A DNA stretch of 36,771 nt from assembly GCA_002457065.1 (NCBI GenBank), contig NTKR01000007.1:1-36771 (forward strand). The letters are read 5' to 3'. The notes beneath the pieces were generated by a model. The model saw only the letters and a program-made list of their open reading frames with translations, was not told where the DNA came from and searched no databases. The number at the start of each line of letters is the position of its first letter. Position 1 is the first letter of the stretch. The stretch is from an alpha proteobacterium MED-G10. Lineage in GTDB: Bacteria > Pseudomonadota > Alphaproteobacteria > Methylaequorales > Methylaequoraceae. The position numbers and the translations under genes are program-made. This document shows positions 26,911 through 35,105 of this stretch, in pieces.

Positions 26911-26939
26911 TTGAAATTAATAATTTCACAGTTTATTAT
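26911..26939 (+). promoter_or_regulatory. Candidate sigma-70 promoter for metY-hemB
   Basis: TTGAAA (26911-26916), a 17-nt spacer and TATTAT (26934-26939) form a good sigma-70 promoter, with expected start near 26946. That leaves a leader of about 26 nt with AAGGA (26963-26967) 4 nt before the ATG at 26972. The short leader leaves no space for a SAM riboswitch. The -10 region overlaps a TATAAT on the other strand that may serve bioF. Confidence 0.55.
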
Positions 26940-26971
26940 ACATATCTAAATCACCAACCATTAAGGATCTG

Positions 26972-28249
26972 ATGAAAGAAGAAACAATTGTTTTACACGC
27001 AGGTCACAGGAGGGATGAATCAACAACTTCTGTAGCCGTACCTATATATCAAACCACATCATATCAATTTGACAGTACAGATCATGCATCTAAGTTGTTT
27101 TCATTGCAAGAATTAGGCAATATTTATACAAGAATAATGAACCCTACCTGTGCCGTTCTTGAAGAAAGGATGGCTAAACTTGAAGGAGCAGCGGCAGCTA
27201 TGGCAGTTAGCTCGGGACAAGCTGCATCAGCATTTGCCGTTCAAAACATTTGTCATTCAGGAGATAATTTTATAAGTTCAACAGATCTATATGGAGGAAC
27301 ATACAATCTATTTTCAAATACATTTAAGGAAATGGGTATTGAATGCAGATTTGTTGACCCTGCAAAACCTGAACAATTTGAGAATGCAATTGACAAAAAA
27401 ACCAGATGTATCTACGCAGAAACACTACCTAACCCAAAACTTCAGGTTTTTCCTATTTCAGAAGTCTCTTCAATAGGTAAAAAACATCACGTTCCTTTGA
27501 TTATGGATAACACAGCTGCTCCGTACATATCTAAACCCATCCAACACGGGGCTAACGTTATAGTATACTCTACAACTAAATATATAGGCGGTCACGGCAT
27601 TTCAATTGGAGGGCTTTTAATTGATGGTGGAAATTTTGATTGGGAGGCTGCGGGAGATAGATTTAAAATGTTGAATTCTCCAGATCCAAGCTATCATGGT
27701 GCAGTCTGGACTCAGGCAGCTAAACCTCTGGGGCCAATAGCCTATATCTTAAGAGCAAGAGTTATTTTATTACGTGATCTTGGTGCAGCAATGAGCCCTT
27801 TTAACGCCTTTACTTTTATTCAGGGACTTGAAACACTTCCATTAAGAATGCAAAGACATTGTCAAAACGCTGAAAAAGTTGCAAATTTTCTGGAAAATCA
27901 TAGCAAAGTTGAAAAAGTAATTTATCCTAGTTTAATGAACGATCAATATTTAGAAAGAGCAAAAAAGTACTTAAATGAAGGTTTTGGAGCATTGCTTGGT
28001 TTTGAGCTTAAAGATGGAGTTGAAGCAGGTAAAAATTTTATAAATAACCTTAAGCTTTTTTATCATGTTGCTAACATTGGTGATGCAAGGTCTCTTGCCA
28101 TACATCCCTCATCCACAACTCACTCTCAACTTTCTGAAAAAGAACAACTTTCATCCGGTGTGACACCAGGTTATGTAAGACTTTCAATTGGAATTGAACA
28201 TATTGATGACATCTTAGAAGATCTTGAACAAGCGCTAAGTAGTTCTTAA
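26972..28249 (+). CDS. metY: O-acetylhomoserine sulfhydrylase (Cys/Met metabolism PLP enzyme)
   Basis: Makes homocysteine (or methionine with methanethiol) from O-acetylhomoserine, downstream of homoserine dehydrogenase. The 425-residue protein is of the Cys/Met gamma-family: ETIVLHAGHRRDESTTSVAVPIYQT near the start, NIYTRIMNPT at 50-59, MDNTAAPYISKP at 178-189, and the PLP Lys203 in YSTTKYIGGHG. The length, GHGISIGG, and the later PSYHGAVW-type insert point to the MetY/Met17 group rather than cystathionine synthase (about 385 residues). Methionine gamma-lyase cannot be fully excluded. It ends in TAATG, sharing a base with hemB. Confidence 0.88.
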   Translation: MKEETIVLHAGHRRDESTTSVAVPIYQTTSYQFDSTDHASKLFSLQELGNIYTRIMNPTCAVLEERMAKLEGAAAAMAVSSGQAASAFAVQNICHSGDNFISSTDLYGGTYNLFSNTFKEMGIECRFVDPAKPEQFENAIDKKTRCIYAETLPNPKLQVFPISEVSSIGKKHHVPLIMDNTAAPYISKPIQHGANVIVYSTTKYIGGHGISIGGLLIDGGNFDWEAAGDRFKMLNSPDPSYHGAVWTQAAKPLGPIAYILRARVILLRDLGAAMSPFNAFTFIQGLETLPLRMQRHCQNAEKVANFLENHSKVEKVIYPSLMNDQYLERAKKYLNEGFGALLGFELKDGVEAGKNFINNLKLFYHVANIGDARSLAIHPSSTTHSQLSEKEQLSSGVTPGYVRLSIGIEHIDDILEDLEQALSSS

Positions 28250-29250
28250 TGAAACATTTTTATTCTAGAGGTTTTCCGTTTCATAGAGGCAGAAGACTTA
28301 GAAATAAAAAAAACATATCTGATATGGTTTCTGAAACAAATCTTTCGGTAAATGATTTGGTTCTGCCTTATTTTCTAAGGGAAGAAAATGATGAAACAGT
28401 GATAAATAATATGCCTGGATTGCAAAGGTTCAGCACTGATGAACTTATAAAAGAATTAAAAGAAATAGAAAATTTGGGTATTAAAACAATTGCTATTTTT
28501 CCAAAAATTAATGAGAAAAAAAAAGATGATCACGCTTCTGAAAGTCTTAATGAAAATAATTTAGTTTGTAGGTCGCTAAGGGAAATACGAAAAAGTTGTC
28601 CTAATATCTCTGTAATATGTGATTTGGCTTTAGATGCTTACACCACAAAAGGCCATGATGGTATAGTTGACGAAAGCGGGCTGGTTAATAATGATGCAAC
28701 AATTGAAATTTTATCAGAGATGGCTTTGCTCTTTGCTAAAAGTGGTTGTGACATTGTTGCTCCCAGTGATATGATGGATGGAAGAATAAAAGTAATAAGA
28801 GAAACTTTAGAAAAAGAAAAATTTAAAGATATTGTTATACTATCTTACAGCTCAAAGTTTTCTTCAAACTTTTATTCACCTTTTAGAGATGCACTAGGTA
28901 GTAAAAAAAATTTAGGCAACGCCTCGAAAAGCACTTATCAAATTAATTTTAAAAATAAAAGAGAAGCAATCAAAGAGTCACTCGAAGATCAATATGAAGG
29001 AGCTGACATACTTATGGTTAAACCAGCAATGTATTATCTTGATATAATAAATGAATTAAAAAAAAATACTTTTTGTCCAGTTGCGGCTTATCAAGTAAGT
29101 GGAGAATATTCAATGATTAAACATTTATCTGACAAAAAAATTTTCAATTATAAAGATGTCGTCCTCGAAAGTCTTTACTGTATAAAAAGAGCTGGAGCTG
29201 ATATTATTTTTACATATTTTGCAAAAGAAGTTGCGAAATGGTTAAAATAA
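28249..29250 (+). CDS. hemB: Delta-aminolevulinic acid dehydratase (porphobilinogen synthase)
   Basis: Condenses two aminolevulinates to porphobilinogen for heme and cobamide synthesis. The 333 residues carry both active-site lysines: Lys203 in ILSYSSKFSSNFYSPFRDA and Lys258 in LMVKPAMYYLD. The metal loop DLALDAYTTKGHDG (125-138) lacks the three Cys of zinc enzymes and has Asp instead, so this is the Mg-type form usual in alphaproteobacteria. The N-terminal FPFHRGRRLRNKKNIS leader also fits. Translation is coupled to metY by a 1-bp TAATG overlap. Confidence 0.97.
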   Translation: MKHFYSRGFPFHRGRRLRNKKNISDMVSETNLSVNDLVLPYFLREENDETVINNMPGLQRFSTDELIKELKEIENLGIKTIAIFPKINEKKKDDHASESLNENNLVCRSLREIRKSCPNISVICDLALDAYTTKGHDGIVDESGLVNNDATIEILSEMALLFAKSGCDIVAPSDMMDGRIKVIRETLEKEKFKDIVILSYSSKFSSNFYSPFRDALGSKKNLGNASKSTYQINFKNKREAIKESLEDQYEGADILMVKPAMYYLDIINELKKNTFCPVAAYQVSGEYSMIKHLSDKKIFNYKDVVLESLYCIKRAGADIIFTYFAKEVAKWLK

Positions 29251-29273
29251 TAAAATCATAATGAGCTTGATTT

Positions 29274-29303
29274 TTGAATATTATAGGATTAAAAAAAGAT
29301 AAT
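29274..29303 (+). promoter_or_regulatory. Candidate sigma-70 promoter for the serine-glyoxylate module
   Basis: TTGAAT (29274-29279), an 18-nt spacer and GATAAT (29298-29303) lie in the 76-nt gap after hemB. Expected start is near 29310, just before a strong Shine-Dalgarno AGGAG (29316-29320) that stands 6 nt before the ATG at 29327. This Shine-Dalgarno is one of the best in the window and suggests high expression. AT-rich background makes the promoter itself a moderate call. Confidence 0.42.
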
Positions 29304-29326
29304 GTCACACAAATTAGGAGAAAATA

Positions 29327-30553
29327 ATGTCTAGAACACATCCAGGTAGATTTCATATAGCAATTCCAGGTCCTACTAACATACCTGAAAGAATTTTAAA
29401 CGCTATGCATATATCATCAGAAGACCAAAGGAACCCAGAAATTCCAAATTTAACAATCCCACTTTATAAAGATGTTAAAAAAGTCTTTAAATCTGAAAAG
29501 GGAACTGTTTTTCTTTTTCCAGGTTCAGGAACGGGTGCGTGGGAGTCTGCGATCATAAATACAATGTCTCCCGGGGAAAAGGTTTTAATTTATAGATATG
29601 GTCAATTTAGTCATTTGTGGGCAGATATGTTCAAAAGGCTAGGATTAGATACACAGATGGTTGAAAGGGAATGGGGAACAGGAACTCCCCCAGAGGAAGT
29701 AGAAAAAACGCTTAAGGCAGATACCGACCACAAAATCAAAGTAGTTTGTGTAACACAAAATGAAACTGCTACAGGTGTGACATCACATGTTGAGGACGTA
29801 AGAAAAGCAATTGACGCTGCAAATCATCCTGCTCTTTTATTTGTTGACGGTGTTAGTTCTATAGCTTCAATTGATTTTAGAATGGATGAATGGAAAGTTG
29901 ATTGTGCAATTTCAGGATCTCAAAAAGGTTTTATGTTGCCTTCTGGAATGGCAATCATGTGTGTAAGTGAAAAGGCTCTTGAAGCCCATAAAAAAGCTGA
30001 GCTTAAAAGATGCTATTATTCTTGGGAAGATCAAATAGCCACGAATAAAGATGGCTATTTCCCGTACACGCCGCAAATTCCAATGCTAAGAGCCTTGCAA
30101 GAATCGTGTAATATGATTTTTGAAGAAGGTCTAGAAAATGTATTTCAAAGACATCACAGAATTGCAGAAGGAGTAAGAAAAGCTATTACAGAAGGCTGGG
30201 AATTGAAACTGTGTGCTAAAGATCCATATTGGTATTCTGATACAGTGTCAGCAATAGTTGTTCCTGAAGGTAAAGATGCAAAAGAAGTACTCGCAACAGC
30301 TTTCAAGAAATATCATCTTTCACTTGGTGCAGGTCTTACTGAAGTTGCTGGAAAAGTTTTTAGAATAGGTCATTTAGGAGATCTTAACGAGCTTCAAGCA
30401 TCAGCTTTTATCAATGGAGCTGAAATGGCAATGATTGATTCAGGTATTAATGTAAAACCTGGAAGTGGTGTTGCTGCTGCTTCTGAATATTGGAGAAAGG
30501 CCTTAGAAAATGACGGAAAAGTTCAAAATATTAGTAACAAGGAAGTGGCCTAA
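29327..30553 (+). CDS. Class V aminotransferase, probable serine-glyoxylate transaminase
   Basis: PLP enzyme, 408 residues, of the serine/alanine-glyoxylate class: HIAIPGPTNIPERI near the start, FLFPGSGTGAWESA (63-76), VTQNETATGVTS (142-153), LLFVDGVSSIASI and the PLP Lys200 in SGSQKGFMLPSG. The likely reaction is serine plus glyoxylate to hydroxypyruvate plus glycine. Support comes from the next two genes, which would reduce hydroxypyruvate and phosphorylate glycerate. The related aspartate-glyoxylate transaminase BhcA is an alternative, but its partner genes bhcB, bhcC and bhcD are not here. The end overlaps the reductase by 44 bp. Strong AGGAG ribosome site. Confidence 0.88.
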   Translation: MSRTHPGRFHIAIPGPTNIPERILNAMHISSEDQRNPEIPNLTIPLYKDVKKVFKSEKGTVFLFPGSGTGAWESAIINTMSPGEKVLIYRYGQFSHLWADMFKRLGLDTQMVEREWGTGTPPEEVEKTLKADTDHKIKVVCVTQNETATGVTSHVEDVRKAIDAANHPALLFVDGVSSIASIDFRMDEWKVDCAISGSQKGFMLPSGMAIMCVSEKALEAHKKAELKRCYYSWEDQIATNKDGYFPYTPQIPMLRALQESCNMIFEEGLENVFQRHHRIAEGVRKAITEGWELKLCAKDPYWYSDTVSAIVVPEGKDAKEVLATAFKKYHLSLGAGLTEVAGKVFRIGHLGDLNELQASAFINGAEMAMIDSGINVKPGSGVAAASEYWRKALENDGKVQNISNKEVA

Positions 30554-31484
30554 AAAAGTTGAGGAGAAATTACTATCAACATTTGACACAACATTAAACG
30601 TTGAAGACAAGCCACTATCTGAAGCTGAACTTATAGAGGGAATGAGGTCATATGATGCACTGCTACCCACAGTGACAGATCCGATTACTGATAAGATAAT
30701 TTCAACGCAAGATAGAAAAGTTAAAATTATTGGAAATTTTGGTGTTGGATTTAATAACATAGATATTGATTCTGCTAAAAATAATAAAGTTGTTGTTACT
30801 AATACGCCAGAGGTTCTCACAGATTGTACTGCTGACATCGCGATGCTTCTGATGTTAGGAGTTGCAAGGCGCGGTTCGGAGGGTGAGTTTCATGTTAGGA
30901 AAAAAGAATGGTCTGGATGGAGGCCCACACATATGATGGGCACAAAAGTTACCGGCAAAACTTTAGGTTTAATTGGTATGGGAAGAATAGCCCAAGCTAT
31001 GGCGCATAAGTCTCACTTTGGATTTAATATGAAAATCATTTTTTTTGACCCTTACTTTGATAACGCTGAGGTAATTAAAAAATTTGGAGCAACCAAGTTA
31101 AGTTCTATTGATGAGGTTTTATCTCAAGCTGATTTTGTTTCTTTACACTGCCCATCAACTAAAGAGACAAAAGGATTAATAAATAAAGAAACAATTTCTA
31201 AAATGAAAAATTCAGCTTATTTAATTAATACCGCAAGAGGTGATATCGTTAATGAAAGTGAATTAGTCGAAGCGCTAAAAGAAGAGAGAATTATGGGAGC
31301 TGGCTTAGATGTATATGAAAAAGAACCATCAGTTGAAAAAGATCTTATATCTTTAAAAAACGTTTTTCTCCTTCCACATCTAGGCAGTGCAACCAACGAA
31401 ACTAGAGAGGCGATGGGTATGAGAGTTTTTGATAATATATCAGCATTTTTCAATAATAAAGAGCCGTTAGATAGAGTTGTTTAA
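30510..31484 (+). CDS. D-2-hydroxyacid dehydrogenase, probable hydroxypyruvate/glyoxylate reductase
   Basis: NAD(P)H-dependent reduction of hydroxypyruvate to D-glycerate, or of glyoxylate to glycolate. The 324 residues have the family layout: substrate-domain start KILVTRKWPKKVEEKL, GNFGVGFNNID (76-86), the nucleotide fold LGLIGMGRIAQAMA (152-165), and the catalytic Arg243 in NTARGDIVNE, Glu272 in YEKEPS and His290 in LPHLGSATNETR. The segment KEWSGWRPTHMMG is typical of glyoxylate/hydroxypyruvate reductases. The 44-bp overlap with the aminotransferase is needed, since the first beta strand begins at residue 5. Confidence 0.92.
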   Translation: MTEKFKILVTRKWPKKVEEKLLSTFDTTLNVEDKPLSEAELIEGMRSYDALLPTVTDPITDKIISTQDRKVKIIGNFGVGFNNIDIDSAKNNKVVVTNTPEVLTDCTADIAMLLMLGVARRGSEGEFHVRKKEWSGWRPTHMMGTKVTGKTLGLIGMGRIAQAMAHKSHFGFNMKIIFFDPYFDNAEVIKKFGATKLSSIDEVLSQADFVSLHCPSTKETKGLINKETISKMKNSAYLINTARGDIVNESELVEALKEERIMGAGLDVYEKEPSVEKDLISLKNVFLLPHLGSATNETREAMGMRVFDNISAFFNNKEPLDRVV

Positions 31485-32847
31485 TAATGTTCAAAAAAAA
31501 TCTCGGTCTAGTAAAAAAGAGATATCTGAGCAACTCTTAGATTTATTTAAAATTGGTGTTTTTGGTGTCCAGCCCAAAAATATTCTGGATTCCTATTTAA
31601 AAGTAATTAAAAAACAAATTATTGTCAAAAAAAGTACCTCCAAAAAAAAGGTTTACTCTAATGTAAATAAAATATTTCCTATCTGTATTGGAAAAGCTTC
31701 CGTGGATATGGCTAAAAAAGTAAAGGAAATTTTTAAAAATTCTGATTTGAAAATTGAAAAGGGAGTAGTAATTGTTAATAAAGAAAATTTCAAAAAGATT
31801 TCCGGATTTAAATGTTTTTCATCAAACCATCCTGTACCTGATAAAAAGGGATTTGAAGCGACAAACTATCTTAGAAACTATCTTAGTAACTTAAATGCAA
31901 ATGATTTAGTTTTGGTATTTATTTCTGGTGGTGGTTCGGCATTAGCTCCACTTCCTGTGGATCAGATCAATCTCAAAGATAAAGTGTTAGTAAATAAAAT
32001 CTTACTAGAATGCGGGGCAAATATAAAAGAAATAAACGCCGTTAGAAAGCACTTATCTAAAATAAAGGGAGGAAATTTATGCAAAATTTGTTTTCCAGCC
32101 TATATCCAAAGTTTTATTTTATCGGATGTAATAGGCGATGATTTAAGTTCCATAGCAAGTGGAATGACAACATATGACGAAACAACATTTAGTGATGTCC
32201 AAAATATATTAAAAAAATATAGGGTATGGAAGAAAATTCCAACCAAAGTTCAAAATTTTATTAAGTTAGGAGAAAAGAATAAAGAACTAGAGACTCCTAA
32301 AAAAAATGACGTTTTTTTTAAGAAAACAAACAACATACTTATAGGTAGTAATAATTTATGTCTCGAAAAGATTCAGAAATATTGTGAATCCTCAAAAATT
32401 AGTTCAAAAATCTGGATCAGGAATATTGAAGGTGATGTTAGAAAAGTTACAAAAGACTTGGCTAGAAAAATTAAAAACATAAAAATTAAACGACCAATTA
32501 TTCTTATCTCAGGAGGTGAAACCACAGTAAAAGTCAAAGGGAGTGGTAAAGGTGGACGTAATCAAGAGTTTGGACTCTACTTTTGTAAGGAAATGAAAAT
32601 TCAGAATCCTAATCAAAAGTTTTATATTCTATCTGCTGGTACTGATGGAAGAGATGGTCCAACAAATTCAGCGGGAGCAATTTTAAGTCATTCATCACTT
32701 ACTGACATTTCTAAAAATAAAATAAATTTATCAAAGGAGCTTAAAAATAATAACTCATATGAAGTCTTGAAAAAAATTAAATCACTTGTAATAATTGATG
32801 GAACAAACACTAATGTAGCTGATGTGCAACTTATTTATTTATCGTAG
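31477..32847 (+). CDS. Glycerate 2-kinase (GckA/MOFRL family)
   Basis: ATP-dependent phosphorylation of glycerate to 2-phosphoglycerate, closing the route from glyoxylate and serine to central metabolism. The 456 residues carry a DUF4147 domain with FISGGGSALAPLP around 147-159 and NAVRKHLSKIKGGNL around 188-202. A C-terminal MOFRL domain follows, with ISGGETTVKVKGSGKGGRNQEF and SAGTDGRDGPTNSAGA. The start is unclear. The open frame begins with TTG at 31477, inside the end of the reductase gene. A better placed ATG at 31487 is one frame off and leads into an A8 run (31493-31500); adding one A would join it to this frame. The first 15 or so residues are not conserved. Confidence 0.9.
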   Translation: MFNNVQKKSRSSKKEISEQLLDLFKIGVFGVQPKNILDSYLKVIKKQIIVKKSTSKKKVYSNVNKIFPICIGKASVDMAKKVKEIFKNSDLKIEKGVVIVNKENFKKISGFKCFSSNHPVPDKKGFEATNYLRNYLSNLNANDLVLVFISGGGSALAPLPVDQINLKDKVLVNKILLECGANIKEINAVRKHLSKIKGGNLCKICFPAYIQSFILSDVIGDDLSSIASGMTTYDETTFSDVQNILKKYRVWKKIPTKVQNFIKLGEKNKELETPKKNDVFFKKTNNILIGSNNLCLEKIQKYCESSKISSKIWIRNIEGDVRKVTKDLARKIKNIKIKRPIILISGGETTVKVKGSGKGGRNQEFGLYFCKEMKIQNPNQKFYILSAGTDGRDGPTNSAGAILSHSSLTDISKNKINLSKELKNNNSYEVLKKIKSLVIIDGTNTNVADVQLIYLS

Positions 32848-33576
32848 ATGGATTTTTTAAAAAATAAAAACTTAATTTTCAGAAGAACATTAAGTTTCAA
32901 TTGTTCCTACTTGCCTAAAAAAATGGAAAAGAGATTATACATTAATATTCCAAAATCCACTGACAACCAAAACTTAGTTTCTGAGTTAACAAAAAATGGT
33001 TTTAGGAGAAGCCTTGATCATATGTATATTCCAATTTGTGATAGCTGCAATATGTGCATACCATGTCGAATCAATATCAAAAAATTTAAATTATCTAAAA
33101 GCAACAAGAGAAATTTAAAGATTAATCAAGACCTAATTTTCAAATTAGACTCAGGAAAAACAAATAATGAAAGATATGAATTATTTAAAGAATATTGCAA
33201 TACAAGACACAATGATAGTCAAATGGCTCATATGAATAAGGATGAGTTCGAATCCTTTTTTTATAATAAATTTAATAAAACAAATATCTATGACGTATTT
33301 GACTCTTCAAATAGTTTAATCGGATCAATACTTATGGATATATTTATTGATGGATATTCAGCAATTTATAGTTTTTTCAAACCACAGTTTAAAAAGAGAG
33401 GACTTGGTAAATACTTAATAATTAGAAGTATACTTGAACTAAAAGTACAAAATATTCCTTATCTATATTTAGGGTTTTGGGTAAAGAATTCAAAAAAAAT
33501 GGATTATAAAGTTAATTTTAATAACACAGAATTACTTGTGAATGGAAAGTGGGAAGAAAAAACTAAGTTCTTCTAA
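32848..33576 (+). CDS. bpt: Aspartate/glutamate leucyltransferase (N-end rule, Bpt/Ate family)
   Basis: Transfers an amino acid from its tRNA to the N-terminus of proteins starting with Asp or Glu, marking them for ClpS-ClpAP degradation. The 242 residues fit the bacterial Bpt family: CSYLPKKMEKRLYINI (19-34), GFRRSLDHMYIPICDSCNMCIPCRI with its Cys pairs (51-75), and a C-terminal GNAT-like domain with MDIFIDGYSAIYSFFKPQFKKRGLG and YLYLGFWVKNSKKMDYKV. Its ATG directly follows the glycerate kinase stop with no spacer. The 3' end overlaps the convergent recO by 14 bp. Confidence 0.93.
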   Translation: MDFLKNKNLIFRRTLSFNCSYLPKKMEKRLYINIPKSTDNQNLVSELTKNGFRRSLDHMYIPICDSCNMCIPCRINIKKFKLSKSNKRNLKINQDLIFKLDSGKTNNERYELFKEYCNTRHNDSQMAHMNKDEFESFFYNKFNKTNIYDVFDSSNSLIGSILMDIFIDGYSAIYSFFKPQFKKRGLGKYLIIRSILELKVQNIPYLYLGFWVKNSKKMDYKVNFNNTELLVNGKWEEKTKFF

Positions 33577-34273
33577 TCTTTTTAATTAATTCATCTCTGA
33601 AAACTAATTTAGAAATTCTTTTTTCAAAGTTTTTCTTAAGAAAATACCCAGTAATTTCTAGTCCTTCTATTGAATCATTCAAATTATTTTTTTCATCAGC
33701 GTTTTTAAAACATTTAGGAATTTTGAATAATTTTTTTTCATATTTTTTTCCAACATTGTATGAAACAGAATTTCCTGACTTTGGAGAAATATAATAAATA
33801 TTTTCAAATGAACCTGACACTGCACATTGATTTAGATTTAGACCATAACCAATATTTTTAAGAAATAGAAATTCCCACCAGGCATATCTTAAACAAATAT
33901 ACTCTTCGTCAAATCTACCTGGATTTAATAAACTTTTAACAGTATCATATATTTCAATATTTTTCTGCCACAATGGCATACACTTTATACAGAGTTCAGA
34001 AACAGAAGCTTTTATTAGTTCAAACAAAAAAGAATGATTTGGATCTTTGGATGATTTAATTAGATCAAAATTAAGAAAGCCTAAACCATCTTTATCACGA
34101 GATTTCCAATCAAAACTTATATGATCAAGTGCCGTCAGTGAGTTGCCTTTTTTTCTTGTGAACCTTGTAAAACCCTTAATAAGTCCGTTTTCTTTTGATA
34201 ATATATAACTTATATAAGAACTTTCACCATACGATCGTCCACCTAGGTAGTACCCTTTACCAATTACCTGCAT
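33563..34273 (-). CDS. recO: DNA repair protein RecO
   Basis: Loads RecA at gaps with RecR. The 236-residue protein has the N-terminal OB-fold pattern of alphaproteobacterial RecO: GKGYYLGGRSYGESSYISYILSKENGLIKGF (5-35), then TALDHISFDWKSRDKDGLGFLNFDLI. A helical domain follows with CLRYAWWEFLFLKNIGYGLNLNQCAVSG (about 127-154). A zinc-finger Cys set is not complete. It ends the lepB-rnc-era-recO run, 4 bp after era, and overlaps the end of bpt on the other strand. Confidence 0.93.
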   Translation of the reverse strand: MQVIGKGYYLGGRSYGESSYISYILSKENGLIKGFTRFTRKKGNSLTALDHISFDWKSRDKDGLGFLNFDLIKSSKDPNHSFLFELIKASVSELCIKCMPLWQKNIEIYDTVKSLLNPGRFDEEYICLRYAWWEFLFLKNIGYGLNLNQCAVSGSFENIYYISPKSGNSVSYNVGKKYEKKLFKIPKCFKNADEKNNLNDSIEGLEITGYFLKKNFEKRISKLVFRDELIKKIRRT

Positions 34274-34277
34274 AAAA

Positions 34278-35105
34278 TTATTTTTTTAAAACCTTTAAAT
34301 CTAGAAAAACTTTTTTTTTAAAAAATTTTTCCATATCTATTCGAGCCCTTGTCCCTACATCCTTAATTTTTTCACCTCTCTTACCAATTATAATTGCTTT
34401 TTGAGACTCTTTCCTCACGATAATTATTTGTGTGATCTTCATTATATTTTTTAATTTTTGGATGTTAGTTTCTATTTTAACTACATATGGAATTTCTTTG
34501 TTAAGAAGATTAAATACTTTTTCTCTTGTTATTTCAGTAACCTTATAATTTGTATCTTTTTTTAAAATTTGAATTTTACGATCTCTTTTTTTATTTGCAT
34601 ATGGTAAAATACACTCAAGAACTTTGTCTAAACCAATATTTTTTTTTATTGATACTGGCAAAGTTTCTTTAAAGTTGAAATCAGAGTTCATACTATCTAT
34701 TTTTGGTAAAAGATTATTATCTTTTAATAGATCTGTTTTATTAAGAACTAAAAAGTTGACATTATGGGGTTTTAAAAGTTCATTAATCCTTTTTTTATTT
34801 GTTGTAGACATATTTTTGGTACAGTCAAATACAAATAGATTTAAATCAATTTTCTCAAAATTATTAGAATATTCTCTAGATATTTTCTTATCGTAAAATT
34901 TTTTCTTATCTATTACCCCTGGTGTATCAGTAAAGACTATATCACAATCTTTATAACTTAATACGGCCTGAATATTTTCATTAGTCGTTTGTACTTTATT
35001 TGAGACAATCGAAATCTTCTGTTTAAGTAATAGATTTATAAGAGAAGATTTTCCTGCATTGGGAAATCCTGTAATTAGCACTCTACACTGTTTTTTATTG
35101 GTCAC
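34278..35105 (-). CDS. era: GTPase Era
   Basis: Ribosome-assembly GTPase that binds the 3' end of 16S rRNA. The 275 residues have the GTPase motifs GFPNAGKSS (13-21), the switch segment KVQTTNENI, DTPG (60-63) and NKTD (122-125). A C-terminal KH domain carries AIIIGKRGEKIKDVGTRARIDMEKFF near 238-263. It is somewhat shorter than typical Era (about 300). Start codon is GTG (35103-35105), 11 bp inside the end of rnc, the usual partner in rRNA processing. Confidence 0.97.
   Translation of the reverse strand: MTNKKQCRVLITGFPNAGKSSLINLLLKQKISIVSNKVQTTNENIQAVLSYKDCDIVFTDTPGVIDKKKFYDKKISREYSNNFEKIDLNLFVFDCTKNMSTTNKKRINELLKPHNVNFLVLNKTDLLKDNNLLPKIDSMNSDFNFKETLPVSIKKNIGLDKVLECILPYANKKRDRKIQILKKDTNYKVTEITREKVFNLLNKEIPYVVKIETNIQKLKNIMKITQIIIVRKESQKAIIIGKRGEKIKDVGTRARIDMEKFFKKKVFLDLKVLKK

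Noticed and set aside
26936-26945. BioR-like box TTATACATAT near bioF
   Set aside because: It matches about 8 of 10 positions of the TTATCTATAA-type palindrome, but such matches are expected by chance in this AT-rich gap, and no bioR gene is in the window.
26940-26971. SAM riboswitch in front of metY
   Set aside because: SAM-II and related riboswitches are common before met genes in alphaproteobacteria, but the predicted leader is only about 26 nt and I see no pseudoknot-forming pattern.
30503-30838. 111-codon open frame on the - strand
   Set aside because: Antisense to the 5' part of the hydroxypyruvate reductase gene, which carries clear family motifs.
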